In this document: positions 11,600-21,755 of the stretch, one piece after another | Layout of the letters: the number at the start of each line of letters is the position of its first letter | How positions within the stretch are numbered: position 1 is the first letter of the stretch | Assembly (NCBI GenBank): GCA_030272155.1 | Contig: CP126193.1 | Span: 3,720,001-3,784,000, forward strand | Direction of reading: 5' to 3' | Length of the DNA stretch: 64,000 nt | From: Tetradesmus obliquus | Taxonomy: Eukaryota; Chlorophyta; Chlorophyceae; Sphaeropleales; Scenedesmaceae | Made by a program: the position numbers and the translations under genes | The notes under the pieces: model-generated | The model's database searches: none | Seen by the model: only the letters and a program-made list of their open reading frames with translations | What the model was told of the DNA's origin: nothing

Positions 11600-13653
11600 G
11601 GATCAACAAGAGCACGAGCCAACGTGCAACGCCCTTGGCGGCACGTGCCTGCTTCGGTACAGAACTCTGCCCACACGCACACAAGCACACAGCCCCAGCT
11701 GCACAATCACCCTAGATTGCACGCCACTCTCGTGCTAGCCCACCATCACACCCATAACCCTGCACACCATGCTTCACCACGCACCAACCGCCCAGCATCT
11801 ACTCCACCCGGCTGCCGCACCTGGCCTGCCGTCCCTCGTGTGCCGCCGCCCGCCTCCCCTTCTGTGCCGGAGCCCTCCCCGCCGCCTGCACCTCCTCCCA
11901 GCTTGCCCCTGAACCGCGCTGTAACAGCCTTGCGCAGCTTGGCCTTGATGGTCTCTTCGACCACACCACTGCCGCTACACATACGCCGCATGCTTTTGCG
12001 GCACACCAACAAGCACGTCGGACTCACTCGCTTGGCACAGCACGCATGAAACAGCTACCCCGTCCGCTGCCGCACCTGGCCTGCCGTTCCCCGTGTGCCG
12101 CCGCCCGCCTCGCCTTCTGTGCCGGAGCCCTCCCCGCCGCCTGCGCCTCCTCCCAGCTTGCCCCTAAACCGCGCTGTAACAGCCTTGCGCAGCTTGGCCT
12201 TGATGGTCTCCTCAGCTTCGCGCTTGTCGCGCAAGCTGCGCATGCGGCGCCGCTCCAGGCCCTCCTGGCGCTTGAGCCACTCCTCCTCAGTCATCTGGCT
12301 GGGCGCCTTGTTGCCTGCAGGTGGCACAGCGCACGTCTCGTTGTTATTGCTATGACTTGATGGGCGATGATGATGAGGCACAGTGCACATAGACGAGCGA
12401 GTACACGCAGCCGGTGGTCATATTCATTTCCACGCACAAACTGCTCACAAAAGGCGAACCGCTGATCAAAGGCGTGCCGCTCAATCATGTTACTGTCACT
12501 GCACCAGCCAGCCAGCAGCAGCGCCCTGCAGTGCTCAAAAGTGCCACGTGCAGCACAACATCATACGCACACGCGCCCCTTGCAGGATAGCTGTTGCTTC
12601 GCTTTCCAGGTGCCTGTGTCACAGTCCGCGCACCTTTGCCCTTCCAGGTGTATGCCAGCTCGGGCGGCATGGCCATCTCGTGCCACTGCACGTCCTCAGC
12701 CAGGCCCGCCTCCTTCTCCAGCCGCGCACGCTGCCGCGCAGTGAGCCGCCTGTCCTCCAGTGTGGGGGCCTCCTGCCAGTCTGGTGAGGAGGCACGCGAC
12801 CTGCAGCATGGTGCGGCGGTTTATACACAGTTGTTGCTGACAAAGAAGTTGTAATTGAGACACACAGCAGTTGTAAATGCCCGGTATTGCTGCCGTGCCG
12901 TGAGGCGCCTGTCCTCCAGTGTGGGGCCCTCCTGCCAGTCTGGTGAGGAGGCGCGCGACCTGCAGCATGGTGCGGTGGTTTATACACAGTTGTTGCTGAC
13001 AAAGAAGTTGTAATTGAGACACACAGCAGTTGTAATGCCCGGTATTGCTGCCGTGCAGTGAGGCGCCTGTCCTCCAGTGTGGGGCCCTCCTGCCAGTCTG
13101 GTGAGGAGGCGCGCGACCTGCAGCATGGTATGAAGGGTGTTGCAAGAGACGCAGCAGATGCAGACGACTCGGTCTTGCTGAGAGGCAGAAGTAGGTGAGG
13201 GCAACAGCTGCACGCAGCAAGCAACTTGAGCAGTAGCAGCAGCCAACTTGCTTTGCTGAGAGATGCAGGTACACTGCTGCTTCCCAGCACGCCTCTGTCT
13301 TTGACAATGGGGCATTGAAGGACGACATAAGGTCGGCAAAACTACTGGCAGTCACACTGCTGGCCTCCGCACCTTCTGTTGGGTGGCTTGGATGCCCGCA
13401 TAGCTGCATGTGCCTGCACTGCTGCAAACGCCTTCTGCTCGCCGTCAGACTCTGTTGAAGCCCCGTCATCATCATCGTCTGCCTCATAATCCATGTCCCG
13501 GGTGCTTGCAGGAACCGAGGCAGACACATCAGGCATGTATGCAGCAGCTGCTGTAGCTGGCAGCGGGACGGGGTGCTGTGGCTGATCCACTGCTGGCTCG
13601 CCTGCTGCCTCTGCCTCTTCCACGTCTGCTGTTGCCTCTGAATCTGCGTCCAT
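10618..13653 (-). CDS. INO80 complex subunit B / IES2-like protein with PAPA-1 region
   Basis: Five exons join in phase: 13653-13373, 12800-12634, 12314-12076, 11556-11418 and 11063-10618 (423 residues). The N-terminus is acidic (DMDYEADDDDDGA). LTARQRARLEKEAG followed by MTEEEWLKRQEGLERRRM and a basic helix (ETIKAKLRKAVTARF) is the PAPA-1 signature of INO80B/IES2; WVKLRYTGDGCSIAW fits the short strand block that follows it in this family. INO80B helps the INO80 remodeller slide nucleosomes in the nucleus. Animal and plant members usually end with a zf-HIT finger; none is seen here, and the tail is instead poly-Gln (13 and 8 Gln runs) and poly-Ala. The second and third exons have extra genomic copies beside them (listed as repeats), so other isoforms are possible. 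Confidence 0.78.
11560..11592 (-). repeat. (CTG)n tract serving as the pyrimidine tract of a 3' splice site
   Basis: About eleven CTG triplets (minus strand) end in the acceptor CAG at 11559-11557, directly before the INO80B exon at 11556. Confidence 0.8.
11811..12221 (-). repeat. Duplicated exon end in the INO80B gene
   Basis: Positions about 12066-12221 (end of the PAPA-1 basic exon and its donor GTGCGG) are repeated at about 11811-11966, an offset of 255 bp, with only scattered mismatches. Both code for ETIKAKLRKAVTARFRGKLG and the Gly-rich run after it. The second copy lies in the following intron and keeps both frame and donor. Confidence 0.9.
12741..13128 (-). repeat. Three tandem copies of an exon start inside the INO80B gene
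   Basis: A unit of 158-159 bp is present about 2.4 times. Copies begin at about 12741, 12900 and 13058. Each holds the same acceptor (CTGCAG then GTCGCG on the minus strand, exon starts at 12800, 12959 and 13117) and codes for SRASSPDWQE and TLEDRRLTARQ. Only the copy at 12800 continues into the RARLEKEAG part of the PAPA-1 motif. The other two run into intron-like sequence. Confidence 0.9.
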
Positions 13654-13992
13654 TGTGACTTGTTATAAGTGGGTTCAGTGAGCTTTGCGTTGAGGATGGG
13701 TGTAGAGGTGCATTCAAATTGAGAGGGCACTGACAACAGCCTTGCCAACAAGGATGCAAAGTGACAAGCGTGAAACAGCAGTTGATATGCAAGATACGAT
13801 CAGATCATTCAGCGGAGCAGGTAGCGTTCCGAGCTGTGGCGGTTGTAGCATCGACAGCAACCCGGGGAGCAGGAAGAGGAAGAGACATGACACAGCAGTT
13901 CAGAGCACTCCTTCGCTCAACAAGCGCGTTCTGCAAAGTCAAAACGCACAAACTGTTGTACAGAGTTACCGACGTGTAAAAGTATTGAAAGC
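13654..13992. promoter_or_regulatory. Divergent promoter between INO80B and CtpA genes
   Basis: Only about 340 bp separate the two start codons, which point away from each other. The segment must hold both 5' UTRs and core promoters. No clear TATA box is seen. Confidence 0.55.
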
Positions 13993-16900
13993 ATGACAAC
14001 TCGCCGTTCAAGCACATCCCAGACAATGCACTCCCGGACAAATTTCTTGCAAACCAGCGTCCGAGCACAGCAACCACACTTCAGGCCATTTACTGCAGTC
14101 AAAACATGTAGACAGCGGTAAGGTGCTTCAATGCGCGGATCGTCAATCAGTGGTCAGCTGTAGCAGCATTGAGTCAGGGCCTCATTTGCACATGCCCTGG
14201 ACCACAGGTGCAGCACAACTGCAGCAGCAGCCAGGCGTGATCAGGGGCAAGAACAGCAGCCATGGATTCAGGTGGGATGCCTAATCTGCAGTGCAACCAT
14301 CTACTGCCAGTACTGCGCAGGATGTGAAAAACCCTGCACAACCAAGCCTGCAAGTGTGCAGAGTCTTTTGAAGCAACAGCCCACTCGCGCAGCTCTCAGT
14401 GCGCATGCTTGCATGTATGATCTAACCCGTCAGCAGCTTATTGTGGCTGCTATTTAGTGATGTAAGTTGTAGTCCTTTCTCTTCTTGACGTTCGACTTAT
14501 GCTACACATCTGTGCCACAGGTTGGGCTGGGCCTGGCAGCTGCTGCCACTGCAGTGGCAGTGGGCCTGGGGGCAGCTGCGCTGCCGGCGCAAGCAGTGAC
14601 AAGCGAGCAGCTGCTGTTCCTGGAAGCATGGCGAGCAGTGGACAGGGCTTATGTGGACAAATCGTTCAACGGGCAGAGCTGGTTCAAGGTGTGCTACAAG
14701 CTGCTCTGCAGTTGCACAGCCTAGTCATTTGGTGATGGTCAGGCTGGCAGCTTCAGTCTGCAGCTGTTCATGAGACTCGTGAGACACTAAGCAGGCAGCT
14801 TTCAAACCTGCCAGGTGCATCGTCAGCAATGGTTGCACGGGTATGATGAGTGCAGAGCACCAAGGCAGGCATGCTGATCGCTGGCAGCCCTTGGCCCTTT
14901 CAAGCTGTTGCACCTCCTCCTGCCACACTACTTGCAGGACAACAGCAGCAGCCTGCGAGCCGCCAGAGCAGGGCAGCTGAAGCTTAAGTCTTCCTCACTC
15001 TGATATATCATGTAAGCAGCCGCGTCCTTCGCAGCAGCAGCCGCATGCTTTCCCATTAATTTCAAGGCCGTGTGTTCAAACCTGCTGCACCTGCAGCTAC
15101 GGGAGACGTACCTTAAGAAGGAGCCCATGGACAGGCGGGCGCAGACATATGATGCCATCCGCAAGCTGCTGGCGGTGCTGGACGACCCCTTCACGCGCTT
15201 CTTGGAGCCCTCACGCCTGGCTGCGCTGCGGCGAGGCACGGCAGGTGACGATTCTGGATACAAGGAGGGGCGGGGGGGATGGGGGGGGGGGGGGGGGGTA
15301 CATCCATGTGCTTAGGCGGCTGCACCACGACCGGCACCTGGTTAAATACGTAGCTTCCAGCAGCTCAGCTCAGGCTGCCACTCTGGTGCGGCTGCTGACG
15401 CAGCACCTGAGGCTGCTTGCTGCAGTTTGATAAGCTGCAGCCGCGTGATGAGCATGTTTGAAGCTGCATGCAGATTTACGGTGCACAGTCGCAATGCATG
15501 TCACACCACAACGAGCCTAGGCCCCAGCACATGCCTTGACAGATGTGCTGCCATGCACCATTGCACTATGTGTCAGCTGCATGCTCGACGTATCAACCAA
15601 ACCTCCTGCGCTGCTGTCCCTGCTCGCATCGCTCCGCCGCCAGGCTCTGTTACAGGTGTAGGCTTGGAGATAACGTATGACGGCGGCAGCGGCAAAGACG
15701 TTGTAGTGCTGACGCCTGCGCCTGGCGGGCCGGCAGAGAAGGCTGGTGCACGGGCTGGTGATGTCATTGTGACAGTGGATGGCACGGCTGTGAAGGGGCT
15801 GTCGCTGTATGACGTGTCTGATTTGCTGCAAGGAGAGGCTGACTCACAGGTGACATGCTTGGCACAGTGGCAGCTGTTAACCATGCGTTGCGTGGCCTTG
15901 TTAGCAGTGAACCTGTTGTATCTAACTGCTTACACGATATTATGCTTGCTTTGAGCCCTGCGTGGGCGCACCTGCCTCACCCGCATGGCGCCTGTGGTGT
16001 GCTGTTGCGCTGAAGCGCTGTGCTGTGTGATTGTTGCACTGCGTGTGCGCAGGTGGAGGTGGTGCTGCAGGCGCCTGGAGCACCCAGCAACACGCGCACG
16101 CTGCAACTGACGCGCCAGAAAGTGACCATCAACCCAGTCACGTCCACCACCTGCAGCAACGTGGCAGCAGCAGCACTGCCTCCAGGTGAGCTACAGCACA
16201 GCATGCGGCTGGCTGGCGTGGCACATTCAACCCGGCTGTCACAGCTCGAAGTTTGGCCTGAGAGCAGTTGGGCATTGCAGCAACCTTGTTCCTACACATT
16301 GGCAGTTGCAGAGATGGCAAGAGCTGTTGCGCATAGCTGCAAGCCAGGCATTAGCCTGGCAGCAAAACACTAAGTGAATCATTGTGCTGTGCACCATGCT
16401 GTGAATGCTGCAGGTGCCGCGAAGCAGCAGCTGGGCTATGTGCGGCTGGCCACCTTCAACAGCAACACCACAGCAGCAGCACAGCAGGCGTTCACAGAGC
16501 TGAGCAAGCAGGGCGTGGCTGGCTTGGTGCTGGACATACGCAACAACGGCGGCGGCCTGTTCCCAGCAGGTGTGTTGCGGCGCAGCTAGCCAGCGGGAGG
16601 TGCAGCAGCTGCTGCTGCGAGGAAGCACGTCATTTGGATCTCTAAGATGCTTTGTTGATGCTAGTGGACAGGGCAATCCAGTGCTGAATGCTGCTGTTTG
16701 GCCTGCTGCTGCTGATGCTGCTGCTACCGCTGCTGCTGTTGGCCGCAGGTGCGAACGTGGTGTGCATGCTGGTGAACCGCGGCGACTTGGTGCTCACTGC
16801 TGCTGTGTTGCCTGCTGCTGCCGCGGCCGCCGCTGTCAGGTGTGAACGTGGCGCGCATGCTGGTGGACCGGGGTGATTTGGTGCTCATCGCGGACAGCCA

Positions 16901-17715
16901 GGGCATCCGTGACATCTACTCGGCTGACGGCAACAGCATCGACAGTGCCACGCCGCTGGTGGTGCTGGTCAACAGGGGCACAGCCTCCGCTTCAGAGGTC
17001 AGCAGCAGCAGCACATGCAGCAGCAGCAGCACATGCGACGGCAGCAGCAGCACATGCGGCAGCAGTAGCAGCACATGTGGCAGCAGCAGCAGCACATGCG
17101 GCAGCAGCAGATGTGTTACAAGATGGCAGCCGCATGCTTGCTTGCAGGGACGAGGCGTGCAGCAACTCAATGTGCGTAATGGGTGTTGTGAGCCTGGCTG
17201 AGGTGCAGTTGGGCACTACCAGGGCTGGGCCGGTTTGGAAGATGTGCTGCAGGAACAGCAACAGCAGTGGCCAGCGCTGGGGCACATGGTCACTTGCCGC
17301 AGTAGTTTCAGTTTGTCTTGAGGTGTGCTGTGCAGCGCTGTGCTGACCCAGTGCGCTTGCTTGGTGCTGCAGTGTGTATGTACTATTGCAAAGAGCTCGC
17401 GCTGCTGCTGCTGCTGCTTGGACTCGCTGCACCTTGCTGCTGCAGGTGCTTGCTGGCGCGCTGAAGGACAGCAAGCGGGGCCTCATAGCTGGCGAGCGCA
17501 CCTTTGGCAAGGGCCTCATTCAGACTGTGGTGGACTTGTCGGATGGCTCTGGCGTGGCTGTGACGGTTGCGCGGTACCAGACGCCAGCTGGCGTTGACAT
17601 CAACAAGATAGGTGTCAGTCCAGATGTGCAGCTTGACCCAGAGGTGCTGCCGACAGATCTGGAGGGGGTGTGCCGCGTGCTGGGGTCTGATGCTGCGCCG
17701 CGGCTGTTTGGGTGA
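13993..17715 (+). CDS. CtpA: Carboxyl-terminal processing protease of photosystem II D1, thylakoid lumen
   Basis: Nine exons join in phase: 13993-14117, 14235-14271, 14521-14688, 15097-15244, 15644-15849, 16053-16185, 16414-16569, 16840-16997 and 17446-17715 (466 residues). The enzyme trims the C-terminal extension of pre-D1 so that the manganese cluster can assemble. Residues 1-54 are rich in Ser, Thr, Arg and Gln with no acidic residues before Asp44 (stroma-targeting). Residues 55-79 are a hydrophobic lumen-transfer signal ending LPAQA. Mature protein: VTSEQLL onward. A PDZ domain lies around 160-230 (GVGLEITYDGG, AGDVIVTVDGTAVKG). The catalytic Ser is in GTASASE (residue 374) and the Lys in GERTFGKG (residue 399), 25 apart as in the Scenedesmus enzyme. 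The first two exons rest on splice phase only; from memory the S. obliquus precursor is two residues shorter, so the N-terminus may need a small correction. Confidence 0.93.
15281..15298 (+). repeat. Poly-G run of 18 in a CtpA intron
   Basis: Eighteen G in a row, preceded by further G-rich sequence, 36 nt after the donor at 15245. Length may be unreliable. Confidence 0.8.
16749..16895 (+). repeat. Partial tandem duplicate of a CtpA exon start
   Basis: About 50 bp at 16749-16799 copy the start of the exon at 16840 (offset 91 bp), including the preceding CAG acceptor. The copy would read ANVVCMLVNRGDLVL against VNVARMLVDRGDLVL in the real exon. It then loses frame similarity and lies in the intron. 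Confidence 0.85.
16999..17110 (+). repeat. Intronic minisatellite (CAGCAGCAGCACATGCGG-like)
   Basis: About six imperfect 15-18 bp units built from CAG triplets plus ACATG, starting just after the donor of the CtpA exon that carries the catalytic Ser. Confidence 0.8.
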
Positions 17716-18607
17716 GCTGTCACAGCAGTGTGTGGCTGCAGGGTGTGTTCGTGCACGGGGACGCACACGGCACTGCAAGCGTTTGTAGGGCAACCGGCAC
17801 TCGAGCAGCGTTGTGACAGCACGCGTCGTTGTCAGCTCGTGTGAGCATCAGCAACCCCGGACAACAAGCAGCAGCAGCACTCGGGCGTGCGTGTCCCTGC
17901 ACGGTCAGCTGCACACAGTTGGCGCGATGGATTTGCTTGTCATTGCTTGCTGGCTGTCGTGGAACGTGGACCTGCATACATATCACCTTGAAATGATCAA
18001 AAGCATCTTGCTGCGCCCTGCTGGTGGCCTGCTGAAATGTTCCTGCTGAGGCTCTTGGGAGTGCAGTTCTGATCACATTCATCATGCCAGTGCTGATGAA
18101 GGCTTGAAGGCAGTACAGGCGGCGATAATGTTGCTGATATGCACTGCGTGTATGTGGCGGGTTGTGCACCGCTCTTCATGCTGCTGCGTTCATGCCTGCC
18201 CAGGCTGGGCCAGATGAATCAGGTACCTTGGTCCCAAGTGGGCTTGGCTGATGGCCACCTGACCAGTGTCAATGCTGGTGCAAATGTTGAAGGCATGAAA
18301 ACTGGCACTGGTTTCAATCTTGACCGGCAGAGTTCTGCCAGGCTTCAACCTGCTGTGTCGGTTGTCAGTTCCCAGCGTCATGACTGTCAGCTGCTTTTGT
18401 GCACCCTGACCGCAGCAGAACTACACAAGAAGGTGTATCACAGGCAGATGGCCGATGTTTTTGGCTTTGAACGCGTCTTAAACTCACCCAGGTCGTCCAG
18501 TCAATTGAAACGGGAACAGCGCCCTCCCCATACACCGTTTGAGCACTTTCTGACTTTAAGTCCTCCCCTCCGGTCGCTTACAGCCTTTTAATTGCACGCT
18601 TGACGGC
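17716..18607. other. CtpA 3' UTR and upstream region of the small membrane gene
   Basis: An open frame at 18139-18591 has no recognisable domain and unconvincing composition; I do not call it a gene. No clear TGTAA seen after the CtpA stop. Confidence 0.45.
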
Positions 18608-19339
18608 ATGGTTTCCACTAGGGCGTCGCAGAGACGGGGCCGGCAGGATGACAGCAGCAGCAGCTATGCAGAGTACTGCAAGCAACAAGAACAGCAGCTG
18701 CAAGAAGATCGAGCCATGATAGACACTTACCGCAAGCAGTGGCAGGAGTCCAAGGGGTTTTGGCATGCTGTGTGGAGGTGAGTGCAGTGGCAGCACATGC
18801 TGTTGTTGACATGCACTTGTCAGCAGCAGCACATGTAGTGTCTGGAGTAGTTTGTTGGAGACTCTTTCCTCACCAAGTGCTGATGACGTCTCCAGCACAG
18901 GCAGCAATGAAGTAGTTTCACTGTGTAGACGTGCTTCAATCATTACTGCCTTCTGTGCTTTGCATGCGTACACACTGCTCACTGTCTGCGGCAGCAACAT
19001 GCGCGTATCACCAGCACGCGCAGCAGGCACAGCTGTGTCAGCTACGTTTGTTTGAGCAGCTACACGCACCAGACACAACCAGCCGGCATCGCAAGCGCAG
19101 CTCCTTTAGCTTTGCGTGCTGCTGCCATGCGACCTCTTTTGCATCGCAGGCACATATGGGATGTGCTGTGGTGGCTGATGCATGTATGTGGACTCAACAT
19201 GGTGGACTATGAAGAGAGGGTGTTGGTGCTGCTGGCGTTTGTTGCAGTGCTGGTTCTCATCCTTGTAGGGGCTTACAAGCAGAGCACGCAGCTGGTGCAC
19301 ATGCTGCAGCAGCTTGTCACCAGCCGGCTACAATCGTAG
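18608..19339 (+). CDS. Small predicted single-pass membrane protein (unknown function)
   Basis: Two exons, 18608-18777 and 19150-19339, join across a phase-2 intron with clean GTGAGT and GCAG sites, giving 119 residues. The first exon is hydrophilic and charged: a basic start (MVSTRASQRRGRQ), a Ser run, then a Glu/Gln/Lys-rich helix. The second begins HIWDVLWWLMHV, probably an amphipathic membrane-associated helix, followed by the transmembrane segment VLVLLAFVAVLVLILVGAY at about residues 82-100 and a short polar tail. The likely form is tail-anchored or single-pass. I do not recognise the family. Both exons are short, so the gene is easily missed. Confidence 0.6.
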
Positions 19340-21755
19340 CATCAGCAGCTGCTGCAGATCCTACACTTGTACAGTATGACTAGACCTTGTGGACTTTGAC
19401 TTTGACCCGTCATAGGTGCAGCAGCAGAGCATACAGGCAGAAGGCTGGGCCGGCCGTTGCTGTACAAGGGTTTGTGCTCAGACGCCGGATGTGGCAATGT
19501 TCACAACATACCAGCTACGAGCTCTCTGGCTTGCAGTGACAGTGATTGTGACAGTGACATGGTGATATGGTGGGCGGGCTGCCAGTCAAGCCGGCGGTGC
19601 AGGCAGTAGACATACTTGCCGTTGTTGCAGCAGATGCGGCGGAGTGTGCTCGTCTAATATGCTCAGTGCTCGTTACAAGGTGCAATGATGCAGTGCAAGC
19701 GGGGCTTGCAGGACAAGCCTTGACCGAAATTTTTGCTTCAACATGTGTAAACAGGTATGGCTGTGAGACTGCTTGTGGCACGTGACCGAGCGTAGAGTGA
19801 GGCATGGCTGGTTACAGTGCGGCGCTGGCTCGAGTCAGTTACAGACTGTAATCGCGCTCAGGCGCTGCGCATACCCTAGCGCATCATGCCCTGGGTGTGA
19901 TACCCAGGCATGTCAGGCTTGTGCAAGCGCTGCATAAATAGCTGCAGCCTATGAAGTTAAACATATTGCATCCTTTTGCGCGATAGCACAATGCAACATA
20001 ATGCGCACTTGCTGTGGCGGCGGACAAGCACTCACACGTATGTGCACACAGTTACAGTGAGTTTGCATTGCCGCACCCATACACATGCTGGTGCAACCCT
20101 GGCCCATCCTTGACGCAGCATGCAACTTTCTTCTTTCAACAGGCAAAGGTAACTCCAGCACCTGAGCTCCCAACACTGCACTAGGTCAACTCCAGCAGCC
20201 CGTGATGCTCATGATCATTAATGAACTGCACGCCAACTGCTTTGCTGTTAGGCTGGCTCCCAACCCTGCCGACAGCAGCACACCAACAGCTTTTTTTCAT
20301 TGCAAGGGCTGGCGCGAGCCCTGCGGTGCAACAGCAGGTCAAGCATCAAGTGTGCGTGGCACGCTGAAAGCAACAAGAAAAGCACCCCATTCGCGCACTG
20401 GTGTGGGATGCCGGAAGGCCGGCACCCTATAGGGTGTCGCTGCATACACACTTTTCAACATGACAAACGTGAGTTGCTAGCCTGCTTGCATGCCTTTGAA
20501 TGCACTGACGCCGTCAACACACTGGCAGCTGCCAGCGACCTCGCTCGGCTCAGCCGTCAACTGCAAACCAGAAGTGCTCTGCAACCTATGATGTGTGCAA
20601 TGTTTGATCAGATACCGACCCGCCGCATACATGCAAAAGACAGCCTTCAAAGCAGTCGTTCTGCACGCCACAAGCGCATGAAGCAACTTGAACACTGCGT
20701 GGCGGCGGCCAAGTGCAGTGTGCTAGCGTCTGCCATATGCAACCCAACTCCAACAACTAAATAGCCTGTGCAACTGCTGTGAGGTGTGTAAGTAGGTATG
20801 TACAGCGTAAGCAATATCAACGACGCCATCCAGCAATCCATGAAACAACCACCCGCCCCGACTTGTGCAGTCAAGGTCACACCGCAGCCTGCCCAAGTGC
20901 GGCGCACAACCAATACATACTGCATCCAACGCAACTCAACTCAATGAAATCATCCACATCAAGTTGATCCAGCCCCGCAACCCAAGCATGTACAGCACCC
21001 ACACACAATGCAGCTAGGGCCTGGAACCAACCCACACTACCTGGGGCCTACACCTGTCAGCCCACCTGCCTGCCTGGCTGCCTGTGTAGCTCCTAGGGCA
21101 AGGTGTGCAGCAGGAGGTCATTGTCCGCTGCCTTGCCGGCCACAAGCCAGATGCTAACCTGGCCACATGCTGATCTGAGTTGCCATCTGCTACACTGAAA
21201 TGACACACTGCATGTGCAGATGCCTAGTGGATACAGCGGCATCGGCTTCGCTAAAGCACCAACCCCTGAGCAGCGTGCTGCTCATCTAGCTGCTGCATAG
21301 CTTGCAGTACATTGTTTGCCTGCGCAGCAGCCAGGACTACAAACCAGATTCAGTTCTCGAACGCACTGCCGCCGGCCACTACTATGCAATTAGGCGTATG
21401 CACTGCTGCTGCCGACAGCTGCCCACCCAAGCAATACCAGACACAGCGCAGACAGCAGTGTCTAGTAGTAGCGGGGATCTCCTGCCTCGTAATCCCACTT
21501 GCCAGCACCAACGTAACACCACACTTAACAGAACACATGGCAGACTGTCGACACAGACAATGACCTGCCTGACATTGCCAATGCCCCAGGCTGCAATGCC
21601 AGACACACCGAAGCCCCAACGCACCATCAAAGCTCCAAACATGCCGAGCCACCCTGCACGTTGCCTGCACCTGAACTGTCACGCATATGCTGCGCCTAGC
21701 TAGGCACACAAAAGCAGTGCTGCTGATTGCTGTGTTGGCAGCAAACGCCAGCACC
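19340..21755. other. 3' UTRs and intergenic DNA between convergent genes
   Basis: The small membrane gene and the AP2 gene converge here. TGTAA at about 19749 fits the former. Hairpins at 19866-19912 and a palindrome at 20423-20436 are the only structure noticed. Confidence 0.5.
19866..19912. other. Two adjacent hairpins
   Basis: TGCGC at 19866 pairs with GCGCA ending at 19883. CATGCCCTGGGT at 19885 pairs with ACCCAGGCATG ending at 19912, with one bulged C and a 5-nt loop. They could shape the 3' UTR of the membrane-protein transcript; no RNA family is recognised. Confidence 0.45.

Noticed and set aside
16999-17110. Regular repeats that suggest a CRISPR-like array
   Set aside because: Simple CAG-based minisatellite in an intron, without unique spacers, in a eukaryotic gene.
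18139-18591. 150-codon open frame upstream of the small membrane gene
   Set aside because: No domain, no splice partners and no convincing composition; more likely 5' UTR or intergenic.
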